A stretch of 64,000 bases of DNA from Diabrotica undecimpunctata (GCF_040954645.1 NC_092807.1:52419481-52483480); one strand, 5' to 3'; positions 35,230 through 47,651 are shown, counted from the stretch's first letter. The notes: generated by a model not told the origin, from the sequence alone. Made by a program: numbers and translations.

Positions 35230-36590
35230 ACGTCTTTATTTAGCAGACAAGACTGCGCTTTCGTGATAGATTTAGAGAGGTAGCCTTTTGGCCTATTCCA
35301 CTGCAATCTTTTCAGATCTATTGTGGTCCTCTAATCCTAGATAACATTCTCTAACCTGACCCTTTTTATAAAGTTAATAGCTTCGAAACTGTACGTTCCA
35401 TGTAGCTATTTGCCGGTTGATTTTCTTCTCCTAATGCAAAGAACCGCACATTTGCCAGACTGTCACACTGACATAAAATGTGCTCTGCTGTTTCTTCTTC
35501 GAGGTGACAGAATATGCACAGGTCATCATCTAATAATCCCATCAGCTTCAAGTGCCTATTCAGCTTACAGTGCCCTGTTAGAAGACCTACTATATTGCTT
35601 ATTAGGTCTGCCGTAAATTTTGGCGAATGTTCTGTAATAAACTGTTTCGCCTGTCTTTGTCCTGGTGAATTCCTCCACCATTCCAGAGATTTGTGAGCTA
35701 CCCACTTCCTTGTAGCCGTTTTGTTACTGCCTGCAAGGCCGCAGAAGGGTTCCGGTCCAATCAATGGCATTGATGAGCCTTGTTTGGCCATTTCATCTGC
35801 TTTTTCATTGCGCTTATGACTCTCGTGCCCCGGTACCCAGGCTACCGTAACCCTGTTACGGTCTCTTAGTTTATTTAGGGCACACACACAATCCCATACT
35901 AGCTTAGAATTGACCTCTACAGAATTTAGTGCCTTAAGCGCTGCCTGACTATCTGTGAAGATGAGAACTGAACAGAGCGTTGTTTCCTGCCTTTCTATTT
36001 CTTCCACGCAGTGATGGATTGCCGTTATTTCCGCCTGGAAAACTGTCACATCCTTAGATAGACTTACCGGGAAATGTATCCGTTGATTTTTCCCTACTAT
36101 GCCGGCTCCCACACCCGCCGATGTTTTTGAGCCATCCGTGTACCAGGTAGCAGCAGCTTGTATGGGTACATCTGTATTCCAATCTTCCCTGTCTGGTATC
36201 TTAATTGTGAACTTATTGTTAAAGCTATATCTCGTAGATGTTGCATCGATAGGTTGCCCCATCACAATATCCGGTTTTAGCTCCTCGATTAGCTTTCTGT
36301 TGTCAGCACCATGCATCTGGCTTATATGTCGCTGACTATGGATTAATCTGTGCATCACTGATCTGGCTTCGCCCTGTATAAAGATATGAAGTGGTGGTAG
36401 ATTCAGCAGGACTTCCAACGATGCAGTAAGAGTTCTTTTTATGGCCCCCGTAATACACAGGCATGCTAGCCTTTGTGTATTACCTAGCAGCCTTATTGCT
36501 CCTACTTGCTGAGAGTCTTTGTCCACCACGTCACCGAGCCATAGGTTATCATGGGTGAGTATGCGCTTTCGTGAGCATCAATATTGCTTA
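35230..36590 (-). mobile_element. 5'-truncated I-type LINE with RNase H
   Basis: The copy starts on the minus strand in the RT thumb (SPMITYGSVTWWTKTLSK near 36560) and runs through an RNase H domain and a zinc knuckle to the stop at 35366. About 130 bp of probable 3' UTR follow. The ends are approximate. Confidence 0.72.
35366..36575 (-). pseudogene. I-clade LINE, RNase H and zinc knuckle, one frameshift
   Basis: After a frameshift near 36530 the frame is open for 387 codons: GAIRLLGNTQRLACLCITGA, TASLEVLLNLPPLHIFI, then RNase H with all acidic positions readable (WYTDGSKTSAGVGAGIVG, VFQAEITAIHHCVEEIE, IFTDSQAALKALNSV, VAWVPGHESHKRNEKADEMA). The C-terminal zinc knuckle CIFCHLEEETAEHILCQC comes last. 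RNase H would remove the RNA strand after first-strand synthesis. RNase H C-terminal to RT is characteristic of I, LOA, R1 and related LINEs. RT and endonuclease are missing by 5' truncation. Confidence 0.82.
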
Positions 36591-36659
36591 AAGTTTAATT
36601 ACTGTATCAAGCATGAAACATGCAGCATAATAGATGATAAATATATATGAGGTCCGTCT

Positions 36660-39600
36660 GTCCAAAAAGTGTCAGACCTTTTTCAGAACCTCGCGCCAAA
36701 AGGTTCCAGCGCCCTCAGGAATGAGCGTAATCAGTAATTCTTCACGAACATTATCTTTTATACCTTCGTCACATTTTGTTATGACTAAAAATGACGACGA
36801 GATGTGAGCCACCATTTTGTAATGTTTTGATAAGTCAAAAAAGGACCCTGGCACTTTTCTTACTTAAAAATTGTTTCAGTTAAATTGGCTGAAACTTTGC
36901 AGATAAGTAGCTTTGATCATGCTGATCAATAGTTCTGATTGCCCCAAGACTCAGAAATAAATTGCAGAGGTTCAAAGTGTCGGTTTTTAGCCTTTTGAAT
37001 AATAACTAACTTCAGGAACTGATCCTGCACGAAAAATCATGACAGTTTGCTATATAAACGTATGCCATAAATGCTTCATTTTCCAAGATACGGGGTGTTG
37101 AAATGTTTCTTACAGACTGACGATTTATTTATTGCCCTGACATTGGTTAAGATATGCAAATGAAATTTGGTGGTTTTAAGAGTTGGTTATTGTGGGTTTT
37201 TGGTTATTTTTTATTTGCGCGCGCATCCAACAGGTAACCCAAATAAGCAGTTACAAAAAGGACTGTATCTCAGAAACTACTGAGGCTATAAAAAAATTTG
37301 GACACATTTTTAAGGTAGTCATAATAGTTTTTATAGAGAATAATTTTCTAAAAACACATTTTTTTTCATTATTTTACGAAAACTGTCAATATATGAAAAG
37401 TCAACCCCAAAATGGAGGCACTTTAGGATTGTTAACTTTTTATTATTTCATAATACACTTTTAGTGTATTATGAAATACCTATCTATTTCGAAATTTTCA
37501 TCCTAGAACTATTTTTTTTTGGAATCATAGTGTTCTTTGATCGGGCTATTAAAAATGTAATGCTTAAAATAAAACCAAATGCAACATCTTGCAGACAATC
37601 AACCAGTAAGATCAGACAGTAAAAAATATAAAATAGAAAAAATGGAAAAAGACCTTCAAAAAGAGACATGTTTTTAATTTGAACTTAGATTATTCTTGTA
37701 ATTTTTTAACAGCATTATATATTTAGAAAATAGAAAAATATCTCGATTAACTTTTTTCTTTTGGTAAGACAACTTTATTATATTTCATTACCTTGATACT
37801 CTTTTTTAGGAATGTTTGTAACACTTTTTAAACAAAATAAATAATAAGGAGATGAGGGGACGGATAAAAAAAAACAAAAAATAATTTTAAAAAATTTATT
37901 AAATAATATTGACATAAACTAAAATTATATAGTAACAGTGAAATAAACAAAATAAAAAGAAATATTCACAAAATAATATATACGCAAAGGTGTATGAACG
38001 AAAAGTAATGCGAAAACTAACACCCAGATGAGGTGTGAACAGGACTGTTAATATTATATAATGATAAAGGCCTCATATAATATACAATCTACATTAAGAG
38101 AATGGATTTTCCACGTACATATTTTTTTAAAACTGCAAATTAGCCTTAAAATAAAAACACTAGATAATTTTTTTCCACCAATAAGATCGTTTTGGCTAAT
38201 AATTTGTTCTGGATGATTTACTACTACTCCTGTATGTTATAGCAAACAGTTTTGAATACATCCTTAATATTCCGTTAAGCGGAATTTAATGAATAAAATA
38301 TTGATGGGAATGTTAAAAAGCTAAATATTTTGGAATATTTAAAACAAGTATATGTTAAGACTATTTGTTTCTTTAAAAAAAAGTTTGTTTCATTTAAAGC
38401 ACATGAACACTACTGCATCATGTTACTGCTGCTTCGATCGTATTTGGTTGCAAGCTATGACAACATTATCGATCTTCTGATTGGTAAACGACAGGAGTAC
38501 GTTGTAATAGAATCAGTAAGTGAACATGTTAAATTAAAATTCTATGCACCAGTGATCTACAGAGCGCAACTGTTCTGAAAAAGAGGTGGTAGTGGAAGGA
38601 ACATGCTAATATTTGTTGACTATATAACCATTGAGACTTCAAACTATAAAATACTAATTCGAAATCCTTTTATTGTCAATTCTTGGAATGTCCATCTGAA
38701 TATTTCAGAGCATACTACTACAACGATAGAAATTTCTTGAATTTTTTTTTGTATAGGATGAAATGGTGGAATAGTGACTGCTTAAAAAATTATTTGGACC
38801 AAACATTTGGCAAGTAGATTTAAGGTATGTCCAATTGAAGTCTTTTTCGTCATTTTTTGCAACAACACAACTCTCAGAATTCCTCACCTTAAAATTCGTG
38901 CAAAAGTTGCACAGAAAAACATTAAAAATAAAATTTTTTGAAGTTATTCTGAAAGAAATTTCTTTAACAAAAATTGAGACAACCTAAATAGTAACGTATA
39001 CATAATACAAAATTTTTGTTAAAACTACCTGTATTTAAAATTTGATAGGGATGCAATAGCTTTATGAATTCTGTGTTGAAAACTGTTTCAGTTATTCACC
39101 TCTTGTTTATGAAGTTTTACGACTGACAAAAAAGGTGTAAGACGTAGGCAAGTAAACATAAGGATGACATCTATATGAATAAACTACACCACACACACTA
39201 TATGTCCGGTGTGCAAACTAACGATTGAGAATCATCGTTCAGACATACACAAATATATGTAACATAACTTTGGAGATGTTTGGACTTCACTAATAAGAAC
39301 TAAAAATAGTAAAGACAGCGAACGTCTTTTCCTCGTAGTACACAAAGGAGCAAAGTTAACCAACAAAGAAAACCCAATCCCACTAACACCTTTTGTAAAG
39401 ATATAAAAGCTTAAAATGAGCAGTGGATAGAAATTATTATCTTATGTATCAAATTCACGTCTACTTCACGAATTTCCTTATAATTGTTTAAGTAATGCAT
39501 AGGTCTTTGGTTGTATATATAATTATTTTTGTTTTATCACTAGTCCCTAAAAGTAGTTATCTACATTAATCATATAAAATGTACACGCTTTTAAAGAAAT

Positions 39601-41175
39601 GAAAATAGTTATTCCCATTTTTTTATAGACAAATTCTCACTTCTAAGAATTTAAAATCTGAAATAAATTCAAAGTAAATACTATTTCATTCCATCGCTTA
39701 AGCAGCTTTAATGAATGTTTTCAACTAAAATCGGTTTGGTAAAATCTTGCTTTGTTAAGTGCACGAATATTTGATGCAAAATATCTATTATGCGATTATA
39801 GGTAATAAATTGTGAGTATATTTAAAATAATAAATACTATAGCTGCTTTAAGAAGCATTCGGCAAGTAAATCGTTTCTTAATTTCCTTCAAAAACTTTAA
39901 TTAATACAACCTTATCTTTAAAGTATACTTGATGTGTTGTTATATCGCTTATAATACCACCACACTCAAGTTTAAAAAAGTTCCAATGATTGTTTTATGG
40001 ATTTTTATGACAATCTAAGTTCTTCGTTTATGAACTTTTTTAAATTTTAGAATTTTAAAAATTTGTGTTGGTCGAGACAGTCTCTAATTGCTCTCAAATA
40101 ACCTTAAACTTTGGAATTTTGCCACAAAACGTTGTGGTTGTCATATGACACTGGACAAAAAGAGAAGCGCTGAGTAGTGAAATTGAGGCAGCTCTATTTA
40201 GCTGAAATCTACAAGTACCGATCAGAAAGACATAGAGTGCAATATATATTCTATTCTTATTTATCGAATGAACCGAGTACGTCTCCAGAAAGATTCGTGG
40301 ATCATATGAAGTACTTTTTCATTTGTATCCATTATCACAAAAATCGAAAAAACGATGACATATAAATGAAAAAAACAGTCCACAAATAAAAACTTAATTT
40401 TTTTAACAATGCAATAATGTATGAACAGGAGTGTACATTTTCTCTTTTATTCTTATGTTATAAATATATACAATGGTATGACATTTCGTTCACGTTAAAT
40501 ATCAGCCCATTTAGTTGCATAACAATGATTTTACAATATCTACATATTTTAAGTACTAAAAATTATAAGTAACGGAAAACTTCTTCAAAAATAGAAAACA
40601 ACATGCATATTTAACCTACAATAAAAAGGCTGTTATCTAAGGCAAACCAGTGGGAAGGCTTTTTAACAATTTAAACCTAACCTAAATTTTAGTTTTTTTG
40701 TACAGTACCTCCAAACACCTTCGAGCGAAATGTTGTTGAGGCGAATAGTCCCAACTACACATGACGAATATAACTGTTTAACTTCTATATAGTTCTTAAC
40801 TTTATATTCTATTTTATTATGCTGTACTGCTTTTTTACCTCTTGTCTAGTTCTTCACTGTCTGTGCCTTAGGTTTGCATCTTTCCCGTGGTCTGATGTAT
40901 TCTTTCTGGAAAATTGAAAAACAACATTCGATTGAAGTTTAAAGACCATATTATATAAAATATTTAGACTGATTCGTTTACATTTATTTTAAAACCCATC
41001 AACATTTTCCGTTTATATCTTAAATCTCTAAAAATATTGCTAGAAGTGTACGCCGAAAAAGATTTCAGATATTTTTACAAATTTGTATTAGTTTTTCTAC
41101 CTTTTGTTATTTGTTATACAATCCCCATTTTTCGTGTACCTACAGCTTTGTTTATTTTATACAAAGGAGAGAAAT
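36660..41175. other. long stretch without recognisable genes
   Basis: 4.5 kb of AT-rich sequence. Frames such as 36854-36672 (minus) and 38330-38578 (plus) show no known domain. One perfect 14-bp hairpin (37445-37477) stands out. Confidence 0.5.
37445..37477. repeat. perfect 14-bp inverted repeat
   Basis: ATTTCATAATACAC and GTGTATTATGAAAT separated by TTTTA. Confidence 0.85.
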
Positions 41176-41179
41176 AATT

Positions 41180-41495
41180 GGGTAAACAGCTGATAGACAA
41201 AGTATACTCTTTTTTATATCCAATATATTTCGCGTATTTGCATAGACATCATCAGGAAAAGCTACAATGATGGTCATTAGGTATATCTTACATATTGTAT
41301 TACGTATCAGAGATGGGCTATTTCGATACAATATGATAAATAAGTTTTTTTTTACTTACTAAGTGAGAATGTTTGTCAAGATGTTTGATTGGAAGCAATT
41401 ATACATAACAATAAATAATGTTGATGCCTACGAAAATAGGCGAAATATATTGGATATAGTAAAAAGAGTATACTTTGTCTATCAGCTGTTTACCC
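41180..41495. mobile_element. 316-bp MITE with ~55-bp terminal inverted repeats
   Basis: Ends GGGTAAACAGCTGATAGACA and TGTCTATCAGCTGTTTACCC. The arms (41180-41233, 41440-41495) are nearly identical inverted copies including AAGTATACTC and CCAATATATTTCGC. The interior is non-coding. The target duplication is not clear. Confidence 0.82.
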
Positions 41496-41527
41496 CCAAA
41501 ATTTGAGTCAGCTGTTATCAACCAATT

Positions 41528-41661
<134 letters not shown>

Positions 41662-41685
41662 AAGAAATTTAATCTTTGCAGATAG

Positions 41686-41754
41686 TAAACTCTTAAATAT
41701 TGGGGAAATCTGCAAATCTTGCAGCAGATAGATTTCCCCAATATTTAAGAGTTT

Positions 41755-41755
<1 letters not shown>
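41686..41755. repeat. perfect 26-bp hairpin between two TA arrays
   Basis: The left arm 41686-41711 begins TAAACTCTTAAATATTGGGG. The right arm 41730-41755 is its exact reverse complement. The 18-nt loop contains GCAAATCTTGCAGC. The unit is flanked on both sides by (TA)n. Confidence 0.88.

Positions 41756-41822
<67 letters not shown>
41756..41822. repeat. (TA)n microsatellite
   Basis: About 32 TA units with one AA slip near 41765. Confidence 0.97.
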
Positions 41823-41825
<3 letters not shown>

Positions 41826-42339
41826 ATATCGTCATAGAAAGCAAACATGATAAAGCAATAGTCGATTGCATGAATTACAGTGAGGCAGATACCAACATAC
41901 ATACACTAAACCCTATTCATTCTACAAATTCGCACTCGTCAATAGAACCACGTGTAAGCCAAACAGGATCGTACTGATGTACGACCTATGTATCATATGA
42001 TTTTTAAAAATATTTACTTTTGAAACTGTTAGTGTAAGAATTTCTTAAAATTCAATCATTATATCACAATTAAACTAAACTCTAAAAAATAACACGACCA
42101 GTAAATAACTTAACAATAACTATAACAAATATAACACAATATATTAACTTAAAAATCAACACGATACAATTAGAATTTAAAATGATGGCAAGTTGGGATC
42201 TGTAACATGAGAATCTGTCTCGCTTACGGTAATAAATTATATTTTATAGCCTCTTGACGAATGAGACGGCGAATATCAACACGTGCTCATGTTTACTGAT
42301 GGGAATTTGGTAAACGAATAAACTTTAATATAATAATTA

Positions 42340-44100
42340 ACAGGCTAGAAAAAGAAATAAATAAAAGACTAGAGAATCCAGTCAAGCAGGAAATAGAAGA
42401 AGAATGGCAGACCCTACAGATAGTCATGTCGGAAGTAGCAGGAAAGTATATAAGAAGAGTGCATAAACGTGCAAGAGATGTCAAGACTGGTTCGATGAAA
42501 AATGAAGGAATGCTTTGGCAAGCAGAAACAGGCCCAAACTACAAAGAGACAGAAAAAATACCCAAAATACGATCGAAAACTATGTAGCCGGAAGAAAAGA
42601 AATACGAATCTGCAGAAAGAAGAAAAGAGAACAGCTAGAAAAGCAATTGAAAAATATAAAAGAAGCCTACATAAACCATGAGGTAAAAAAATTTCTATCA
42701 AGAAGTTAAGAAATCCAGAGAAACTAAACAGAATAATACAAAGTACTGTGGAAACAAAGAAGGTTTACTTCTAGGAGAAAGAACAGAAAAATTAAACAGA
42801 TGGGCGGGATACTTCGAAGACCTGCTAAATACAGACCAATAAGAGGAACTAAAAGTTAATGATAATTGGCAAGAAGATGAAGAAGTGACGTGCGAGGAAC
42901 CAACTTTGAATGAAGTTAAAGAAATAATAAGAGATCTAAAAAATAACGAAAGGGCAGGAAAAGGTGGCATCCCAGCTGAGATTTTTAAGGAAGGCGGCGA
43001 AAGACTGAAAGAAACAATATTCCTCTTAAAATTAGCAGTTTGGCAAAAGGAAGAAATGCCGAAACAATGGAATAGCGCTCTTATTTGTCCTATCTAAAGA
43101 AATGACGACAAAACGCGAGTGCGAAAACTATAGATTATAGCACTATTAGAAGTAGTCTATAAAATACTTTCAAAAATTATTGGGAAAAGATTAATGCAAT
43201 ATGAAAACAAAGTTACTGAGAAAACCAGGGAGGGTTTTAGACCAGGAAGATTAACTACTGATCAAATAAGTAAGTTAAAATTAATTCAGTTGAGATTATT
43301 TTGAGATTGATTAATTCAGAACAATTGAGTTCAACCTGTTTATGGATAAAATAATAAAAAAAGTAAGAACTAAAAAAGGATACCAAATGGGGGAAAACAA
43401 CTTAAAATAATCTGCTATGCAGACGACGCAATACTACTCTCCCAAAGTTAAGACGATTTACAACATATACTGCACCAATTTAATATAACCGCCAGAAAAT
43501 TTAACATGTTAATTTCCCCAAAAAAGACAAAATGCATGGTTACAACAGCAAATTTACTAAGATGTATATTGGAGCTAGACGGTCGGATAATAGAACAAGT
43601 GATGGAGTTTAAATATCTAGGTATCACATTATCTAGCTACGGAAAGTTCGAAACTGAAGTGGAAGATCAAGTGAATAGAGCAAACAGAGCCGCAGGCTGC
43701 CTGAATGAAATTTAGATAAATAGAAATATAGGAAAAGAAATCTAAGGCTGAATTTACGAAACAGTTATCAGACCAATAATGACATACGCAGTAGAAACAC
43801 GACTTGACAGAGAGGACAAAAAGGATTTGTTAGAAACAGCAGAGATGAAAACACTTAGAAAAATTGATGGAAAGACACTATGGGACAAAGCTAAAAGTAC
43901 ATATATACGACGTAGTTGCAAGGTGGAGAACATCAATAACTAGGTAAGAAATAGAAGAAGAGAATGGAACGATCATATAAGCCGAATGACAACAAATAGA
44001 GTAGTAAAGACGGCAAGAGACGGTTCCCCAATAGGAAGACGGTCAGTAGGAAAACCACGTAAACGATGGAACGGCAAGTTACTGGAGGCACATTGAAAAA
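42340..44100 (+). pseudogene. LINE fossil with YADD motif, many stops
   Basis: Pieces in order on the plus strand: EEEWQTLQIVMSEVAGKYI (connector), NERAGKGGIPAEIFKEG and WQKEEMPKQWNSALICPI (RT start), REGFRPGRLTTDQ, ICYADDAILLSQS (active site, near 43410), FNMLISPKKTKCMVTT, LELDGRIIEQVMEFKYLGIT, NRAAGCLNEI, YETVIRPIMTYAVETRLD, LLETAEMKTLRKIDGKTLW and RREWNDHISRM. At least six stops or frameshifts. A large part of the RT palm between 43290 and 43330 is missing. The same family supplies the first half of the chimera at 46 kb. Confidence 0.75.
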
Positions 44101-44129
44101 CAGAGTCAAGTTTACATAAAAAGAAGAAG

Positions 44130-44600
44130 AAGAAGGATTGCATATGTTATTTATCGATTTTAAACAGGTATATGACTCCATAAGCCGAAGGATGCTTTAT
44201 GAGCTCATGAGAACATAAGAAATGCCAGAAAAGCTCATAAGGCTAGTGAGAATGACGAGAAACAGAGTAACAAGGGAAGAAAGCTTTTTAAGTCAATTTA
44301 CACTGAATTGAGGTTTAAAACAGGAGGATTCGTTATCAACGAATTCATTCAACTTAGTATTAGAACAAATCGTAAGAAGATCAAATATGGCACAAAACCG
44401 GAGTATTTTCAATAGCAAGGAACAATGAGTAGCATACGCGGATGATATGGTGATACTAGCCAGAACGAAAAAACATATGAGAGGAGTTGTAGGGTCACTA
44501 AATTCAATACTGCAATCAAAAAATGTGCCAAGAATAATTAAACTGCGAGTGTAGAAGACACACAAATAAAGAAATAATGAGGATGTATGGAAAAGCAATA
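44130..44600 (+). pseudogene. second LINE RT fossil, adjacent
   Basis: VYDSISRRMLYELMR, EKLIRLVRMTRNRVT, GLKQEDSLST, FNLVLEQIVRRSNMAQNRS and AYADDMVILARTKKHMRG in shifting frames. This is the RT palm of a LINE, directly downstream of the previous fossil. It may be a displaced part of the same family, since the missing palm of the first fossil is what this one retains. Confidence 0.65.
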
Positions 44601-44727
44601 ATTACTGCGAGAGAATCGAGAAATGTTAAAACAATACTGAAGGAGGGAGAAATGGGTAAAAAGAAGAGGACATCCAAAGAAGAAATGACTGGAAGCAGTA
44701 AAGCAAGACTGTTCACCTGTTAAATAA

Positions 44728-44731
<4 letters not shown>

Positions 44732-44775
<44 letters not shown>

Positions 44776-44777
44776 AT
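44732..44777. repeat. (TA)n / ATAAT microsatellite at SINE tail
   Basis: TA repeats merging into the ATTATA tail of the minus-strand SINE. Confidence 0.93.
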
Positions 44778-45061
44778 AGTCTCCCGTTTTATACCGCTTC
44801 GCGGCTTTGGGAGTATAGCAGGGTAGTCTGCTATAACTAGGGCCTACGGTATACAAGGAAGGTAACATGGCCAGTGCTACGCTTCAACCGCCTATTATTA
44901 CCCCTGGTTTTACCCAAGGTACTCATTTTATTCAGGCTGAGTCGACCTGGGGCCTATAGACATTTTTAAAAATGTCTAGTTGTTCTTGCCGGCGGTAGGA
45001 TTCGAACCCTGAACCTCCGGCGTGCCAGGCAAGCATCCTACCGCTTGCGCTACGCAGGCCC

Positions 45062-45063
<2 letters not shown>
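44775..45063 (-). mobile_element. tRNA-derived SINE
   Basis: Read on the minus strand the element starts GGGGCCTGCGTAGCGCAAGC with an A-box (TAGCGCAAGCGG), continues through a tRNA-like arm and has a B-box (GGTTCGAATCC within GGTTCAGGGTTCGAATCC). These are the internal RNA polymerase III promoter boxes. The ~200-bp body includes a hairpin (TATAGCAG and CTGCTATA) and ends CGGGAGACTATTATATTAT, an ATT-type tail. (TA)n arrays border both ends, so a target duplication cannot be read. About 290 bp. Confidence 0.8.

Positions 45064-45147
<84 letters not shown>
45064..45147. repeat. (TA)n microsatellite
   Basis: About 42 TA units at the 5' end of the SINE. Confidence 0.97.
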
Positions 45148-45152
<5 letters not shown>

Positions 45153-45254
45153 TAGCGATTCTTGGGTTTAGGTTCAATAAGTAATATTAAATTTGGAACT
45201 AGATTTTATTGCCCATTGAATCGAAGTTTCGGCAGGAAACCCTTGTCTTTGTCA

Positions 45255-45740
45255 AGATTCTTCTTCTTCGGCTTTTCCCATTATGAGTTCGCCGTTTTCG
45301 TCCTCCACAGCACTCTATTCTCCCAGTCACCTTCTCTGAGGTCTCTATCTATCATAGCATTTCCGACGTATGTTTTCCATCTTGTAGCAGGTCTTCCTCT
45401 CCGTCTTCTTCCCGGCGGGTCCCAGTTTAATATTCTTTTCGGCCAGCTATGCTCTGGCATTCTTTGTACATGCCCGTACCACTGCAGGGCTTTGTTTTCC
45501 AACTTTTTTGTAATTAAGCATTTTACTTCCATTCTGTTCCATATTTTCTCCGTTCTTATTCTATCCGCTCTTGTGATTTGTAGACATCTTCTCATAAAGT
45601 CCAGTTCAATTGTTCTTATTTTATTTCGTATTGTTGTTGTCATTGGCCATACTTCCGCTCCATATAGGGTAATATTCATCACTATGCTTTGAAAGATCCT
45701 CTTTTTGTTTTCTTTGGTTAGAGTGTTGTTCCATATCACT
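45255..45740 (-). pseudogene. LINE C-terminal fragment, 5'-truncated, frame intact
   Basis: The minus-strand frame 45739-45281 is open: TLTKENKKRIFQSIVMNITL, YGAEVWPMTTTIRNKIRTIE, LDFMRRCLQITRADRIRTEK, KALQWYGHVQRMPEHSWPKR, then PPGRRRRGRPATRWKTYV. This is the C-terminal region following the RT of a LINE family also present at 11.8-12.1 and 61.1 kb. It ends in a GAAGAAGAA tail at 45257-45268. Severe 5' truncation leaves about 150 codons without RT. Confidence 0.75.
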
Positions 45741-46019
45741 CCGTGAAGTCAGGGCAAGTAATATTACAGGTATACAGTGGTTCCTTTGACGTAAGTGTCT
45801 ATAAGTAATTATTGAAAGGAGATACTTCTCAGGAAAGTTGAATCGAATGAATCTATTAATATAGAAAATCAACCTGTGAACAAGCATAATTAGGTATGAT
45901 GATCAAGATGATTGAGACGAAAAGATGTTAGGAGAAAAAAGGTGAGAACAGGATTAATATTTGGCGTAGCAAAATAATTATACGATTGCCGAAAAAAAAA
46001 AAAGATATAAATCTTTTAT

Positions 46020-46690
46020 ATTCGAAAGCTCGAAACAGAAGTAGAAGGTCAAGTGAATAAAGCAAACAGAGCAGCAGGTTGGCTAAATGAAACAATATGG
46101 AGGAATAAAAATATTGAGAAAGAAATGAAAGGCAGAATTTATAAAACAGTCATCAGACCAATGTCATACGTGGCAGAAACACGACCTGACACAGAGAGGG
46201 CACATCAGAGATGAAAACTCTCAGAAAAATTTATGGTAAGACACAATGGAACAGAGCTAGAAGTACAGATATACAACGTATATGCAAGGTGGAGAACATC
46301 AAGGACTGGGTAATAAATAGAAGAGTAGAATGGAACAACCATATAAGCAGAATGACAAAAAATAGAATAGTAAAGACGAGAGACAGACGGTTCCCCGATA
46401 AGAAGACGATTAGTAAGAAGACTACGAAAACGATAGAACGACAACTTACTGGAGGCACACGATACCTGGGTCTTATGTTGAGAGGTGAAATATATGAATT
46501 ACTCAGAATCCTATTGGAAGGTAAAGTAGGGCAAAAGATCTGTAAAAAGACGCCAGAACTCATGGCTGAAAGGCTTGACCACTCATTAACAAAAATCTTT
46601 CGTGCAGCTGTTTCCAAAGCTACAATTACCATTTGGATTGCCAACCTTCGAACGGCAGTCGACGCAATAAGAAGAAGTTGTCATTCCGAG
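46020..46690 (+). pseudogene. chimeric LINE C-terminal fossil
   Basis: The first half (46020-46440) matches the LINE family at 42.3-44.1 kb: VEGQVNKANRAAGWLNETIW, YKTVIRPMSYVAETRPD, MKTLRKIYGKTQWNRARSTD, NRRVEWNNHISRMTKN. After about 46455 the sequence is homologous to the end of the other LINE group (4.2-7.5 and 56.5-59.8 kb): LMLRGEIYELLRILLEGKVG, KIFRAAVSKATITIWIANLR. The junction lies inside one open frame (46211-46756). This is either an insertion of one LINE 3' end into another or a template switch. Confidence 0.65.
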
Positions 46691-46759
46691 AATGTTTGTG
46701 GGCTAAATATAGAAAATAATTGTTTCTCACATGGTTATTTGTACGTAGTTTGTTAACGT

Positions 46760-47640
46760 GCAGGTAAACCATCCACTTTGTTCATTCTCTTGCCTGGGAA
46801 TATAACGAAATATATAGTATATCACAAGGTCATTCAATGAAAATAGTCGACACGAGTGCAACCCATTCTGCTAATGGTTTATTTGTTTCCATGTGAATTA
46901 GCTCTTTTCTGAACTTATATTAAACTTCATTAATTTAATCCTAATATAAAAAAGTTATTAGAACGGAGCAACGGAACATTTATCTAAAGTGGTATGAAGT
47001 TGACCGGGTCAGCTAGTACTGTATATTTGAAAACAATTTTAAAATGTTAAGCTATACATTTGTATAAAGTTTATTTTCTATCTCTCCCGATTCGATCTGA
47101 CACTGGTTAATTACTCTGTATATGTTTATATGTAAAATTCCATTATTTATTCCCGATGTAAACTAATCTATAGAATAAGCATGCAAGAGAAGATAAATAT
47201 TTTGCAGATAAACAGTAAATTAGAATGTTAATATAACAAAAAAATATTGCACACACCTAAAATTTAATTTAAAACCTAAAAATATCTGGCCTAGACAATA
47301 ATGATCGTCTGACATTGGCCTTTATCCAAGTATTTAATTTACCAAACAAAATGTATGTACCATAAACTACTGACACACTGAAATTCATCTTAGAGACTGG
47401 GGTGTCATCGATCAAGATTCAAAACTCTCCAAAAGGATAAATAGGCTAAATTGAAGCTTCGCGGGTCAGAATAAAATAGGAAGGAAGGCTTATTCTAAGG
47501 TCTGCTCTAATTTTTTTCATTGGGTCTCTATTTACAAGTGGCAGACATTGACTAAACCGACAGTATAATTTTTATTTATGGGTTTGCAAACTGTATATTG
47601 AACTATTTATTAAATATAAATTTTAATTCTACCAAATGCT
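46760..47640. other. unannotated stretch within or beyond basigin 3' region
   Basis: No gene seen. A sequence GACCGGGTCAGCTAGT at 47002-47017 resembles the 3' end of insect Helitron-like elements. No final basigin exon was recognised here. Confidence 0.4.
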
Positions 47641-47651
47641 ATAAAAACTAC

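Noticed and set aside
42293..42970. Minus-strand Ser/Phe-rich frames over the LINE fossil
   Set aside because: Antisense of Lys/Glu-rich decayed LINE coding sequence.
44985..45063. A functional tRNA gene
   Set aside because: A and B boxes are present, but acceptor pairing is poor and the sequence continues into a SINE body and tail.
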